Numbered from the stretch's first letter, positions 1-8,194 are shown. The stretch: 64,000 nt of DNA from Actinoplanes philippinensis (GCF_900113015.1 NZ_FONV01000019.1:120021-184020); one strand, 5' to 3'. Notes: generated by a model not told the origin, from the sequence alone. Translations and numbers: made by a program.

Positions 1-707
1 AGCCGCAGTACACCCCGCCTTCCTTCGGGGGCCACGGCTACGGGCAGCAGCCCGCCTACCCGATGGCGCCGCCGGCCGCGACCGGGTCCCGGACGGTGGC
101 GATCACCCTGGTGTCGATCGCGATCGGGCTGGTCCTGCTGGTCGGCGGCGGGACCGTCATCTACCTGCTGGGTCAGAAGACGTCCGGGACCGGCGCGGTT
201 AAAGGCGCGAGCCCCAGCCCGAGCGCCTCGCCGACGGCCGGCCCGGCGGAGGCGGACATCAGCATCAGCGAGCCGAAGACGCTCAACGACTATCCCAAGA
301 TCGAGGCCGAGGACTTCGAGTCGCTCACCGGTGACCTGGAGAAACAGTTGAAGGGCTATCCCGGCGCGGACAACGCGTTCGGGGCCGTCTACGGGGACGT
401 CGACGACAAGAAGCTGATCGCCGCGCTCGCGGCCGAGGTCGACATCGACGATCCACAGCAGATGCTGGACACGATGTTCCAGTCGTTCAGCGGAAAGAGC
501 CAGCTCACCGGGGTCTCCGCGGCCGGTCTCGGCGACCTCGGCGGTGTCGCCCAGTGCGGCGACACCACATCGGGGGAGTACGAGATGGCCCTCTGCGGGT
601 GGGCCGACGAGGGCAGCGTCGGCATGTTCCTGTTCTTCGACGAGACCGCGGTCGACGTGAAGGGCGACTTCCCCGACATGCGAGCCGAGATCGAGTCGAA
701 GGACTGA
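1..707 (+). CDS. Membrane-anchored hypothetical protein, 5' end outside window
   Basis: The reading frame is open from base 3, so the true start lies upstream of the window; the ATG at 63 is internal. The visible N-terminus is rich in Pro, Gly, Tyr and Gln, as in many actinobacterial cytoplasmic tails. It is followed by one membrane helix (the AITLVSIAIGLVLLVGGG stretch, translated from about base 100), a Ser/Pro/Ala linker, and an acidic extracytoplasmic domain of about 150 residues. I recognise no catalytic motif and no family. Two Cys in the C-terminal part (QCGD and LCGW) could form a disulfide. The topology (N-terminus in, C-terminus out) and the surface location are inferred. Confidence 0.75.
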   Translation, partial: PQYTPPSFGGHGYGQQPAYPMAPPAATGSRTVAITLVSIAIGLVLLVGGGTVIYLLGQKTSGTGAVKGASPSPSASPTAGPAEADISISEPKTLNDYPKIEAEDFESLTGDLEKQLKGYPGADNAFGAVYGDVDDKKLIAALAAEVDIDDPQQMLDTMFQSFSGKSQLTGVSAAGLGDLGGVAQCGDTTSGEYEMALCGWADEGSVGMFLFFDETAVDVKGDFPDMRAEIESKD

Positions 708-741
708 CCGGGCGATGCCCGCCTGTCCGGCGGGATCACCT

Positions 742-915
742 GCCGGGGTAAGGGGGTTGCCGGGCCGGCGGGGATTGCTTGCCGGGGTAGGGGTTGCCGG
801 GCCGACGAGGCTTGCTTGCCGGGGTAGGGGATTGCCGGGGCCGACGGGGATTTCTCGCCGGGGAAGGGGCTTGCCCGGACCTGCGGGGATCTCTCGCCGG
901 GTAGGGCCCGCCCGG
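742..915. repeat. 38-bp minisatellite, about 4.5 copies
   Basis: Diverged direct repeats begin with GCCGGGGTAGGGG-like blocks at about 742, 781, 818, 857 and 896, giving periods of 39, 37, 39 and 39 bp. Each unit also carries a GGGATTGCTTGCC-like block. The array fills the gap between the convergent stop codons of the membrane protein and the pectate lyase and runs into the terminator hairpin. The period varies and is not a multiple of three, so it is not a coding repeat. Confidence 0.8.
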
Positions 916-943
916 GCCGGTGGCGACCACCGGCCCGGGCGGG
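907..943 (-). terminator. Strong hairpin downstream of pectate lyase
   Basis: A perfect 17-bp inverted repeat (arms 907-923 and 927-943) with a 3-base loop, CGA. It lies 19 bp beyond the pectate lyase stop codon. There is no T-tract, as is common for actinobacterial terminators; it could act in both directions for the convergent genes. Confidence 0.75.
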
Positions 944-962
944 GTGGAGAGGTGGTGCCGGC

Positions 963-2525
963 TCAGGAGGCGTAGGTCTCGAACTCCGCGATCTTCGGGG
1001 TGCCCGACGAGCTGGTGATCTTGAAGGTGATCTTCGTGGTCGAGGTGGCCGCGAAGGTCTTCACACCGCCGCCGGTGCCGGAGGCCAGGACCGCGCCGGT
1101 GGCGCCGTCGAGGATCTGGAAGGCGCCGATCGACGACCCGGACGCCTCCCGAATGTTGATCTTCGAGACGGTGACGGCCGAGCCCCACTTGATCGAGATG
1201 TCGCCGGTCGCGCCGCTCGGCGACCAGATGGTGGTCAGGCTGCCGTCGCGGACGTTGCCGTAGCTGGTGCCGCTCGCCTTGCTGGAGCCGTCCGCGCCGG
1301 CGCCCGAGGCCAGGCTCAGGTTCGTGCCGGTCGGCTGGCTGGTGCCGGGGCTCGGCGACGTCGGGGTGCTGGGCGACGTCGACGGGCTGGACGGCGGGTT
1401 CGACGTCGGGCCGGTGGTGACCGAGCAGCTGCCGGTCGAGACGGCCAGGCCCTTGCCGGCGCCGGCGGTCGAGGCGACCACCGACGGCACGCAGGAGGCG
1501 GCGTCGAGCGTGTACGAGTACGGGACGCTCACCGTCGTGGTCGAGGCCATGCCCGGTCCGGCCGGCTTGTTCTCCGTGCCGGCGGCCGACCAGGTCACGT
1601 TGTCGAGGATGTTGCCGGACGTCTGCCAATAGCCGGCCGCGTCGGTGTAGAACGTGCCGAGCACGTCCTTGGAGTCCTCGAAGTAGTTGTTGTCCACCTT
1701 CGCCTTCGCGCCGGCACGGGAGTTGATGCCCGACTCGTTGAGGCTGAAGTAGTGGTTGTTGTAGATGTGCGCGACACCGCCACGCAGCAACGGCGTACGG
1801 GAGTCGATGTTCTGGTACTTGTTGTGGTGGAAGGTGATGAAGCTGTTGCCGGTGTCGGTCTCGCTGGAGCCGATCAGCCCACCACGGCCGGAGTTGCGCA
1901 GGATGCTGTAGGACAGCGTGACGTACTGGGTGTCGTCCTTCATGTCGAACAGCCCGTCGAAGCCCTCCGACTCGCCGCCCGACGCCTCCAGGGTGACGTG
2001 GTCGACCCAGACGTTGCGGACCGTGCTCTCCATGCCGATGGCGTCGCCGCCGTTGGAGGTCGGCGAGCCGGACTTCTTGACGTTCTTCACCGTCACGTTC
2101 TGGATGATGATGTTGCTGGAGTCCCGGATGTGGATGCCCAGCTGATCGAAGGTGGCGCCGGCGCCGACACCGATGATGGTGACGTTGCTGATCTCCTTGA
2201 GCTCGATCTTGTCGGCCGCGGTGTTGCAGCTGCCGCCGGACACCTTCGTCGTGTTGCCGTGGTTGATCGTGCCCTCGACCTGGATGATGATCGGCGTGTT
2301 GCTCGCCGCGCGGGTGCACAGCGCATTGTGGATCTGGGTGCCGGTGGTGGCCTTGACCGTGACGCCGCCCGCGCCGCCGGTGGTGCCGCCGTTCTGCGTG
2401 GCGTAACCGGTGACGCCACCGGTCGCGGCCGACGCCTCGTGCTGGGGGAGGCCCAGGGCGATCGCCCCGGCCAGTCCGGCGACGCCGGCCGCAGCGGACA
2501 GTCGCAGTGCGATGGATCGTCTCAT
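963..2525 (-). CDS. Secreted pectate lyase (PL1) with C-terminal carbohydrate-binding domain
   Basis: About 520 residues. The start is the ATG at 2525, preceded by AGGTGA; longer readings would run into the operator region. A Sec signal peptide (MRRSIALRLSAAAG to an ASA-A cleavage region) leads into a PL1 right-handed beta-helix at roughly residues 35-370. It shows the NVWVDH strand typical of PL1 and the RTPLLR motif holding the likely catalytic Arg. A Ser/Pro/Thr linker (about 375-405) connects to a beta-sandwich of about 115 residues resembling F5/8-type C (discoidin) modules. The expected role is extracellular cleavage of polygalacturonate by beta-elimination. It stands alone and is probably repressed through the palindrome at 2619-2634. 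A second, single-domain PL1 enzyme lies at 35844-36800. Confidence 0.9.
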   Translation of the reverse strand: MRRSIALRLSAAAGVAGLAGAIALGLPQHEASAATGGVTGYATQNGGTTGGAGGVTVKATTGTQIHNALCTRAASNTPIIIQVEGTINHGNTTKVSGGSCNTAADKIELKEISNVTIIGVGAGATFDQLGIHIRDSSNIIIQNVTVKNVKKSGSPTSNGGDAIGMESTVRNVWVDHVTLEASGGESEGFDGLFDMKDDTQYVTLSYSILRNSGRGGLIGSSETDTGNSFITFHHNKYQNIDSRTPLLRGGVAHIYNNHYFSLNESGINSRAGAKAKVDNNYFEDSKDVLGTFYTDAAGYWQTSGNILDNVTWSAAGTENKPAGPGMASTTTVSVPYSYTLDAASCVPSVVASTAGAGKGLAVSTGSCSVTTGPTSNPPSSPSTSPSTPTSPSPGTSQPTGTNLSLASGAGADGSSKASGTSYGNVRDGSLTTIWSPSGATGDISIKWGSAVTVSKINIREASGSSIGAFQILDGATGAVLASGTGGGVKTFAATSTTKITFKITSSSGTPKIAEFETYAS

Positions 2526-2618
2526 GTGTCGATTCACCTGTTTTCTCAGCGCGCCGTCGGGATGCGCGCACGGGGGATGGCGCGGCGGCCGATTAAGGGG
2601 ATGACCACCGCTACATGC

Positions 2619-2634
2619 AGGAAAGCGCTTTCCT
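2619..2634. promoter_or_regulatory. LacI-family-type operator
   Basis: A perfect 16-bp palindrome, AGGAAAGCGCTTTCCT, 94 bp upstream of the pectate lyase start. The AAGCGCTT core with a central CG fits the operators of LacI/GalR repressors, as in the actinobacterial CebR site TGGGAGCGCTCCCA. Similar sites lie before the second pectate lyase at 36928-36997. Confidence 0.75.
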
Positions 2635-2694
2635 CCTGCCTGATAACGCAGGATAGAGCGACTTCCGTGAATGAGGCAAGCGTTCGCGCCTAAG

Positions 2695-3458
2695 GTGCCG
2701 GGCATACTCCGCAGAATCCTCACCGCGCTCACGGTCGCGGCGCTGGGCGCCGCCCTCGGCGGCTCACGCGCCTGGCGCTCACCGGGCGACCTGCTCACCG
2801 ACGAGCAGGCCCGCGCCCTGGTCGCCACCGCGACGGACGATGTTCCGGCGGCGTTCGTGGAGCGGTTCGACGCGGTCTTCGGCTACCGATACCCCGAGGA
2901 CCGGCTGTGGGGCAGCGACGATGACGGGCCCGGGTTCGCGGTGGTCACGATCAACACCCCCACCGAGGGGTACGCCGTACTGGTCACCCGGTCGAGAGGA
3001 GGCTTCGAGGAGCTGGGCTGGCGGGCGGCGGACGATCCGGGGGTGACGGTGGCTTCGTGGCCCGGCGCGACAGTCTGAAAGTGACCACCTACGGGGCTCA
3101 CCCGTGCGGCCCGGACGATGTGGAGTCCTGCGGCGCGCCACGGTCGGCCTGGCCGTACCCCGCCCTGGCCTTCGCTTTCGAACGCACCCGCCCACCGCTC
3201 GCCGTCCCGCTGACCGCGGCCGGCCGGCTTCTCGGCCTGGGCGCCGGATGGCTGCTCGCCGTCGTCGCCGCCGACCGGCGTCTGTGGTGGCGGGGCCTGG
3301 CCCTGACCGCGCCCGCCACCGCCATGGTCACCGCGTTCGCCCTGGTCCCGGGCGATGATCCGGTCTGGGAGGGCTACCTGTACCTGGGGCTGCGCCCGCT
3401 CGCCGTGGTCGGCGTGGTCCTGCTGGTCGTGGCCCTGGTCAAGGGCCGCCGCTCATGA
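2695..3458 (+). pseudogene. Frameshifted copy of the membrane protein that follows
   Basis: Two overlapping frames (2695-3078 and 3057-3458) together match the intact neighbour at 3455 end to end. The first gives a signal or membrane segment and the EQARALVA...RFDAVFGY region. The second gives the PWPYPALAF-like region and three to four helices ending LLVVALVKGRRS. The frames join if one base was lost near 3038-3060; the G-run at 3038-3044 is a likely site. The start is probably the GTG at 2695, matching the paralogue's short N-terminus, rather than the ATG at 2671. No slippery heptamer or ribosome binding site for the second frame was seen, so a real or sequencing frameshift is more likely than programmed frameshifting. 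Function unknown. Confidence 0.75.
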
Positions 3459-4348
3459 TCAGGCTTCTCCTCGCGCTGACGGTGGCCGCCGTCGCTGCGG
3501 CCGCGGGCTCCGCGGCGGGCTGGCTCTTCGCCGCGGATCTGCCGACCGACCGGCAGGCGCGGGCCCTCGTCGCCGCGGCTGTTCCTGATCAGCAGGCGGC
3601 GATCGTCAACCGGTTCGACGTGTCGTTCGGCTACGAGAACGGCCGCTACACGCCGGGCTTCGTGACCGTCACGATCAACTACCCGGACAGCGCCGCGGAT
3701 TCCGACCTGGCCATCCGCGTCGAGCAGGGTTTCGAACGGATGGGCTGGGCCGTCTCGAACGCCGGCGACGGCAGCGGCTTCGAGGAGGCGGTCGGCGACG
3801 GCCTGTCCATGCGGCTGATCAACGCCGCGTACTGCGAGCCGCGGGAGCCGCAGTGGTGCGGCTCCGAGATCGGCGGTAGCGGTCCCTTCCCGGCGCTGGC
3901 CTTACGATTCCAGCCGGCCGCCCCGTGGCCCGTCGTGCCGCTGAGTGTCGCGGCCTGGTTCGCCGGCCTGGTCGCGGGTTGGCGGCTGGGCGGCCGGAGC
4001 CGGCTCCGGTGGCTGGGGCGATCCGGTCTGGTCCTGATGCTGCCGGCCATGGTTGCTGTGACGGCGGGGACTGTGCGGCCCGGCAACGAGCCCGCCTGGG
4101 CGTCGCTGATGGACCGGCGGTTCGGGGCGCTCGCGCTGGCCGGCGCCATTCTGCTGGTGGTGGCCCTGATCGCCGGTCGTGCGAACAGCGATGCCCCAGC
4201 CGCAGGGGGATCGGCTGGGGCATCGCGGTCCTCGGCCGGTCAGGCCGTGATCCGGGGGCTCACCGTTACCTTCGGCCCGTACCGCGGCGGCCCGATCGCC
4301 GATACGGTGCGCGATGGTGACCGTGTGGTTGCCGTGAGACGGTGGTGA
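3455..4348 (+). CDS. Hypothetical membrane protein, tandem paralogue of the preceding pseudogene
   Basis: The ATG at 3455 overlaps the upstream stop (ATGA), so the pair was translationally coupled. An N-terminal membrane segment (LLLALTVAAVAAAAGSAAGW) precedes an extracytoplasmic domain with the RFDVSFGY...FVTVTINYPDS region and two Cys (YCEP, WCGS). Three further helices follow (about residues 155-245). The family is not recognised. The region homologous to the paralogue ends at about residue 248 (VALIAGRAN, near base 4187). The remaining 50 residues are read through a strong hairpin (4188-4226) and an intergenic-type element, so the ancestral stop was probably lost or frameshifted there. 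Treat the last 50 residues as doubtful. Confidence 0.7.
   Translation: MIRLLLALTVAAVAAAAGSAAGWLFAADLPTDRQARALVAAAVPDQQAAIVNRFDVSFGYENGRYTPGFVTVTINYPDSAADSDLAIRVEQGFERMGWAVSNAGDGSGFEEAVGDGLSMRLINAAYCEPREPQWCGSEIGGSGPFPALALRFQPAAPWPVVPLSVAAWFAGLVAGWRLGGRSRLRWLGRSGLVLMLPAMVAVTAGTVRPGNEPAWASLMDRRFGALALAGAILLVVALIAGRANSDAPAAGGSAGASRSSAGQAVIRGLTVTFGPYRGGPIADTVRDGDRVVAVRRW
4188..4226 (+). terminator. 15-bp perfect hairpin inside the 3' end of the open frame
   Basis: Arms GCGATGCCCCAGCCG (4188-4202) and its exact complement (4212-4226) enclose a 9-base loop. It sits exactly where the paralogue upstream ends its protein, as expected for the original terminator of this gene pair. Confidence 0.7.
4256..4339. 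repeat. 84-bp dispersed element, copy A
   Basis: It aligns without gaps to 8027-8110 in the same orientation, with about 55 of the first 80 positions identical. The ends are best conserved (GGGCTCACCG at the left, GGTTGCCG at the right) and the centre is variable. This copy ends 115 bp before pntA; the other ends 85 bp before the GTG at 8195. Codon comparison on the minus strand shows mainly non-synonymous changes, arguing against a coding cause. Confidence 0.6.
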
Positions 4349-4357
4349 GACGCCCCT

Positions 4358-4381
4358 GGATATCGGCGTACTGGTGGGTAA
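4358..4381 (+). promoter_or_regulatory. Possible SigB-type promoter for pntAB
   Basis: GGAT, 14 bases, then GGGTAA fits the actinobacterial SigB-type pattern GNNT-N14-16-GGGTA(C/T) except for the last base. It would give a leader of about 65 bases to the pntA GTG. It is a weaker match than the CsbD promoter at 28381-28405. Confidence 0.35.
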
Positions 4382-4454
4382 CAATCACCCGGCGTATTGA
4401 ACCGGCGGCTCCGGCTCGCCGTTTCCATGGTCAACATCTACCGAGGAGTCGACG

Positions 4455-5972
4455 GTGATCATCGGTGTACTGAGGGACCCGGATCCGGGTGAGCGTCGTG
4501 TGGCGGCCACTCCCGCCACCGTGGAGCAGTTGGCCAAACTGGGATATCAGGTGGTGGTGGAGCCCGGCGCCGGTGCCGGGGCGTCCTTCTCCGACCAGGC
4601 GTACGCCGAGGCCGGGGCGACGATCGGCGACCCGCTGGGCGCCGACGTCGTGTTCACCATCAACCCGCCGCTGGATCGGCTCGACAGGCTGGCCGAGGGC
4701 GCCACGCTGATCGGCATGCTGAACCCGCGCCTCGCGCCGGAGCTCGTCGAGGACCTCGCCCGCCGCCCGATCACCGCCCTGTCGATGGACGCGGTGCCGC
4801 GCATCTCCCGGGCCCAGTCACTCGACGTGCTGTCCTCGATGGCCAACATCGCCGGGTACCGGGCCGTGGTCGAGGCCGCCCACGCGTTCGGCCGGTTCTT
4901 CACCGGGCAGGTCACCGCCGCCGGCAAGGTCCCCCCGGCCAAGGTCCTGGTGGCCGGCGCGGGCGTCGCCGGGCTCGCGGCCATCGGCGCCGCCGGCAGT
5001 CTGGGCGCGATCGTACGGGCCACCGACCCCCGCCCCGAGGTGGCCGACCAGGTCCGCTCCCTCGGCGGCGAGTACCTCTCGGTCGAGGCCGCCGACGTCG
5101 AGGTCTCGTCCACCGGATACGCCAAGGAGATGTCCGACGACTACAACGACCGGGCCGCGCGGCTCTACGCCGACCAGGCTCGCGAGGTCGACATCGTGAT
5201 CACCACCGCGCTGATCCCCGGCCGCCCGGCGCCCCGGCTGATCACCGCGGACATGGTCGCCACCATGAGGTCCGGCAGCGTGATCGTCGACATGGCCGCG
5301 GCCAACGGCGGCAACGTCGAGGGCACCGTCGCCGGCGAGGTGGTCGTCACCGCCAACGGCGTGACGATCATCGGCTACACCGACCTCGCCGGCCGGCTGC
5401 CCGCCCAGGCCAGCCAGCTCTACGGCACCAACCTGGTCAACCTGATGAAGCTGCTCACCCCCGGCAAGGACGGGCAGCTGGTTCTCGACTTCGACGACGT
5501 GGTGCAGCGGGCGGTCACCGTGGTCCGCGACGGGGAGCTGACCTGGCCGCCGCCGCCCGTCGCGGTGTCCGCGGTCCCCGCCGCCGTCGCCGCGAAACCG
5601 GTGGAGGCCGTCGGGAAACCGGTCCGCAAGCCGCGCGACCCGCTGCTGATCACGGGTGTCGCGGCGGCCGCGCTGTTCCTGCTCACCGCCGCCGCCCCGG
5701 CCGCGCTGCGCGGGCACCTGACCGTGTTCGCGCTGGCCATCGTGATCGGCTACTACGTGATCGGGCACGTGCACCACGCGCTGCACACCCCGCTCATGTC
5801 GGTCACCAACGCGATCTCCGGGATCATCGTCGTCGGCGCCCTGCTCCAGCTCGGCCACGGCGGCGCCGTCGTCACCGGTCTCAGCGTCGTGGCGATCCTG
5901 CTGGCCAGCATCAACGTCTTCGGTGGCTTCGCGGTGACCCGCCGGATGCTCGCCATGTTCTCGAGGAGCTGA
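4455..5972 (+). CDS. pntA: NAD(P) transhydrogenase subunit alpha
   Basis: 505 residues from a GTG start with GAGGAG six bases upstream. The N-terminal two thirds is the NAD(H)-binding domain I, resembling alanine dehydrogenase (MIIGVLRDPDPGERRVAATP, then the Rossmann glycine motif VAGAGVAGLAAIGAAGSLGA, and the RxD region ATDPRPEVADQV). A Pro/Ala linker leads to four membrane helices (from about residue 393) belonging to domain II. With PntB it forms the membrane proton pump that couples hydride transfer between NADH and NADP+ to proton movement. The fused full-length alpha chain is the enterobacterial-type arrangement; many actinomycetes split it into two. pntB follows after two bases. Confidence 0.95.
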   Translation: MIIGVLRDPDPGERRVAATPATVEQLAKLGYQVVVEPGAGAGASFSDQAYAEAGATIGDPLGADVVFTINPPLDRLDRLAEGATLIGMLNPRLAPELVEDLARRPITALSMDAVPRISRAQSLDVLSSMANIAGYRAVVEAAHAFGRFFTGQVTAAGKVPPAKVLVAGAGVAGLAAIGAAGSLGAIVRATDPRPEVADQVRSLGGEYLSVEAADVEVSSTGYAKEMSDDYNDRAARLYADQAREVDIVITTALIPGRPAPRLITADMVATMRSGSVIVDMAAANGGNVEGTVAGEVVVTANGVTIIGYTDLAGRLPAQASQLYGTNLVNLMKLLTPGKDGQLVLDFDDVVQRAVTVVRDGELTWPPPPVAVSAVPAAVAAKPVEAVGKPVRKPRDPLLITGVAAAALFLLTAAAPAALRGHLTVFALAIVIGYYVIGHVHHALHTPLMSVTNAISGIIVVGALLQLGHGGAVVTGLSVVAILLASINVFGGFAVTRRMLAMFSRS

Positions 5973-5974
5973 GC

Positions 5975-7408
5975 ATGTCCATCGCAACGGCGGCGAGCGC
6001 CGCGTACATCGTCGCGGCCCTGCTCTTCATCCTGGCTCTGGCGGGACTCTCCAAACACGAGACCGCGAGGTCCGGCAACACGTTCGGCGTCGCCGGCATG
6101 GCCCTGGCGCTGGTCGCGACCATCGGGCTGGCCGCCGGCGGTGGGATCGGCGCGGTCGACCTGGCCCTGCTCGCGGTGGCCGTCCTGATCGGCGCGGCGA
6201 TCGGCCTGCAGCGGGCCGCGACGGTCGAGATGACCGGCATGCCCGAGCTGATCGCCCTGCTGCACAGCTTCGTCGGCCTGGCCGCGGTCCTGGTCGGCTG
6301 GAACGGCTACCTGCGCGTCGCGGACGCGGGCAGCGACGAGGCCCGCCAGCTGGAGTCGCTCGGCATGCTGGGCATCCACCACGCCGAGGTGTTCATCGGC
6401 GTCTTCATCGGCGCGGTCACGTTCACCGGCTCGATCGTGGCGTACCTCAAGCTCTCCGCGAAGATCCGGTCGAGCCCGCTGATGCTGCCCGGCAGGAACG
6501 TCCTCAACCTCGGCGCGCTGGCCGTCTTCGCCGCGCTCACCGCCTGGTTCGTGATCGAGCCGCGGCTGTGGCTGCTGGCCGTCGTCACCGTGCTGGCGCT
6601 CGCCCTCGGCTGGCACCTGGTCGCGTCGATCGGCGGCGGCGACATGCCGGTCGTGGTGTCGATGCTCAACAGCTACTCCGGCTGGGCCGCCGCGGCCGCC
6701 GGGTTCCTGCTGGAGAATGACCTGCTCATCGTCACCGGGGCGCTCGTCGGCTCGTCCGGCGCGTACCTGTCGTACATCATGTGCAAGGCGATGAACCGGT
6801 CGTTCCTCTCGGTGATCGCCGGTGGCTTCGGCATCGAGGCCGGTCCCGCCGAGGACAAGGAGTACGGCGAGCACCGCGAGATCAACGCCGAGGGCGTGGC
6901 GGAGCTGCTCACCGGGGCCGACACGGTGATCATCACGCCGGGGTACGGGATGGCGGTCGCCCAGGCGCAGCACGGCGTGGCCGAGCTGACCCGGGTTCTG
7001 CGCGAGCGCGGGGTGGACGTCCGCTTCGGCATCCACCCGGTGGCCGGCCGGCTGCCCGGGCACATGAACGTGCTGCTGGCCGAGGCGCGTGTGCCGTACG
7101 ACATCGTCCTGGAAATGGACGAGATCAACGACGACTTCGCCGGCACCTCGGTGGTGCTGGTGATCGGCGCCAACGACACGGTGAACCCGGCCGCCACCGA
7201 GGACCCGTCCAGCCCGATCGCCGGCATGCCGGTCCTGAAGGTCTGGGAGGCCGATCAGGTGATCGTCTTCAAACGGTCGATGGCCTCGGGTTACGCCGGG
7301 GTCCAGAACCCGCTGTTCTTCCGCGACAACAGCGCCATGCTCTTCGGCGACGCCAAGGACCGGGTCGAGGACATCCTCAGCGCGGTCCGGCAGGTCGCCG
7401 CGGTCTGA
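5975..7408 (+). CDS. pntB: NAD(P) transhydrogenase subunit beta
   Basis: 477 residues, starting two bases after the pntA stop, so the genes form one transcript. The first 280 or so residues hold eight to nine membrane helices of domain II, including GRNVLNLGAL and the MLNSYSGWAAAAAGFLL stretch typical of PntB. The C-terminal domain III binds NADP(H): TVIITPGYGMAVAQAQHGVAEL is the characteristic GYGMAVAQAQ loop, followed by the VRFGIHPVAGRLPGHMNVLLAEA and VLVIGANDTVNPAA motifs. All diagnostic motifs are present and the length is normal. Confidence 0.96.
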   Translation: MSIATAASAAYIVAALLFILALAGLSKHETARSGNTFGVAGMALALVATIGLAAGGGIGAVDLALLAVAVLIGAAIGLQRAATVEMTGMPELIALLHSFVGLAAVLVGWNGYLRVADAGSDEARQLESLGMLGIHHAEVFIGVFIGAVTFTGSIVAYLKLSAKIRSSPLMLPGRNVLNLGALAVFAALTAWFVIEPRLWLLAVVTVLALALGWHLVASIGGGDMPVVVSMLNSYSGWAAAAAGFLLENDLLIVTGALVGSSGAYLSYIMCKAMNRSFLSVIAGGFGIEAGPAEDKEYGEHREINAEGVAELLTGADTVIITPGYGMAVAQAQHGVAELTRVLRERGVDVRFGIHPVAGRLPGHMNVLLAEARVPYDIVLEMDEINDDFAGTSVVLVIGANDTVNPAATEDPSSPIAGMPVLKVWEADQVIVFKRSMASGYAGVQNPLFFRDNSAMLFGDAKDRVEDILSAVRQVAAV

Positions 7409-7423
7409 CGGCTCCCGAGAAGG

Positions 7424-7448
7424 CCCGGCGCCGACGGCGCCGGGATTT
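7424..7448 (+). terminator. Intrinsic terminator after pntB
   Basis: Arms CCCGGCGCC (7424-7432) and GGCGCCGGG (7436-7444) with a 3-base loop, followed by ATTTT. It lies 15 bp after the pntB stop. Confidence 0.85.
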
Positions 7449-7451
7449 TCG

Positions 7452-7486
7452 ACGACGCCCCGGCCGATGAGCGGCCGGGGCGTCGT
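7452..7486. terminator. Second hairpin between pntB and the convergent CAP gene
   Basis: A 14-bp perfect stem (7452-7465 with 7473-7486) around a 7-base loop. It is 13 bp beyond the stop of the minus-strand CAP gene, so it probably terminates that transcript. Confidence 0.75.
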
Positions 7487-7499
7487 GACGTGCGGTGGA

Positions 7500-7997
7500 T
7501 CAGTAACCGAAGTCCTGCGTGTAGTACGGGGTGCCGTTCGCCGAGAGGACCACGCCGACCCCGACCGACTTCGACTTGCAGTTGAGGATGTTCTCGCGGT
7601 GGCCCGGGCTGCGCATCCAGCCCTCGACCACGGACGCGGCGGTCTGGTAGCCCCACGCGATGTTCTCGGCGGACGGCTGGCCGTACCCGGTGGCGCGGGC
7701 CCGGGCGACGAACGACGAGCCGCCGCTCCCGGTGTGCGAGAACGTGCCGGTCCGCGCCATCCACGCGCTGTGCCCGCGGGCGGCGGTGGTCAGCTGGGCG
7801 TTCACCTTGAGGGCGGCGCAGCCCTGCCGGGTGCGCTCGATGTTGGTGAGCCGGTTGACCTCGGTCTGCAGAGCCTGCTCCGAGGCCTTCGCCGGGGCGG
7901 CCTCGGCCGGGGTCGCGATCATCGTCATGGCGCCGGCGGCGGCGGGGGCGAGGAGGGCGGTCACGGCGAGGCGGCGAAGAAGCTGGCGCAAGAGCAA
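7500..7997 (-). CDS. Secreted CAP-domain (SCP/PR-1-like) protein
   Basis: 165 residues from a TTG start at 7997 with AAAGGG just upstream. A signal peptide (to about residue 33, TPAEAAPA) precedes a single CAP domain. Visible CAP motifs include the VNRLTNIERTRQGCAAL helix, the HSAWMARTGTFSHTG segment and a C-terminal motif region (SPGHRENILN) typical of bacterial YkwD-like proteins. Three Cys remain in the mature part. Such proteins are exported and of uncertain activity. It is divergent from the membrane protein at 8195, and the intergenic region holds the 84-bp element and a LacI-like palindrome. Confidence 0.9.
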   Translation of the reverse strand: MLLRQLLRRLAVTALLAPAAAGAMTMIATPAEAAPAKASEQALQTEVNRLTNIERTRQGCAALKVNAQLTTAARGHSAWMARTGTFSHTGSGGSSFVARARATGYGQPSAENIAWGYQTAASVVEGWMRSPGHRENILNCKSKSVGVGVVLSANGTPYYTQDFGY

Positions 7998-8026
7998 ACC
8001 CTTTCGAGGTACGGGGCCCGCGTTTC

Positions 8027-8110
8027 GGGCTCACCGGTGACTTCGGCCCGGCTCCGGCCCCGGTGATCGCGAGCACGGTGCGTGACGGTCTCCGTCCGGT
8101 TGCCGGGAAA
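8027..8110. repeat. 84-bp dispersed element, copy B
   Basis: Partner of 4256-4339 (see that entry). Here it lies between the divergent CAP gene (TTG at 7997) and the membrane protein (GTG at 8195), so it could serve either strand. A leader RNA for the CAP gene would contain it on the minus strand. Confidence 0.6.
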
Positions 8111-8130
8111 TCGGGGACCGCATATCGATT

Positions 8131-8142
8131 GGGAACGTTCCC
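8131..8142. promoter_or_regulatory. Palindromic operator, LacI/GalR-like
   Basis: GGGAACGTTCCC is a perfect 12-bp palindrome with a central CG. It is 52 bp upstream of the GTG at 8195 and in the divergent promoter region of the CAP gene. It resembles TGGGAACGCTTCCA near the second pectate lyase. Confidence 0.55.
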
Positions 8143-8194
8143 GGTGTACCGTGCGTCGGACATCGATCATCATTTAAGACAATTTGGAGTTACC

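Noticed and set aside
736..2571. A 611-residue minus-strand frame and 15938-18355 minus, 17191-20313 plus, 22246-24747 plus and 57949-61329 minus
   Set aside because: These very long frames lie antisense or out of frame to clear genes and are rich in Arg, Gly, Ala and Pro or in His/Asp/Val, the usual by-product of third-position GC bias.
2671..3458. Programmed frameshifting in the first membrane gene
   Set aside because: No slippery heptamer or pseudoknot was found near the overlap, and the neighbouring copy is in one frame, so a mutation or read error is simpler.
4256..4339. A known riboswitch (c-di-AMP, cobalamin, SAM) in the 84-bp element
   Set aside because: I looked for the fixed blocks of those classes on both strands; none matches convincingly. 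The element is therefore listed as undescribed.
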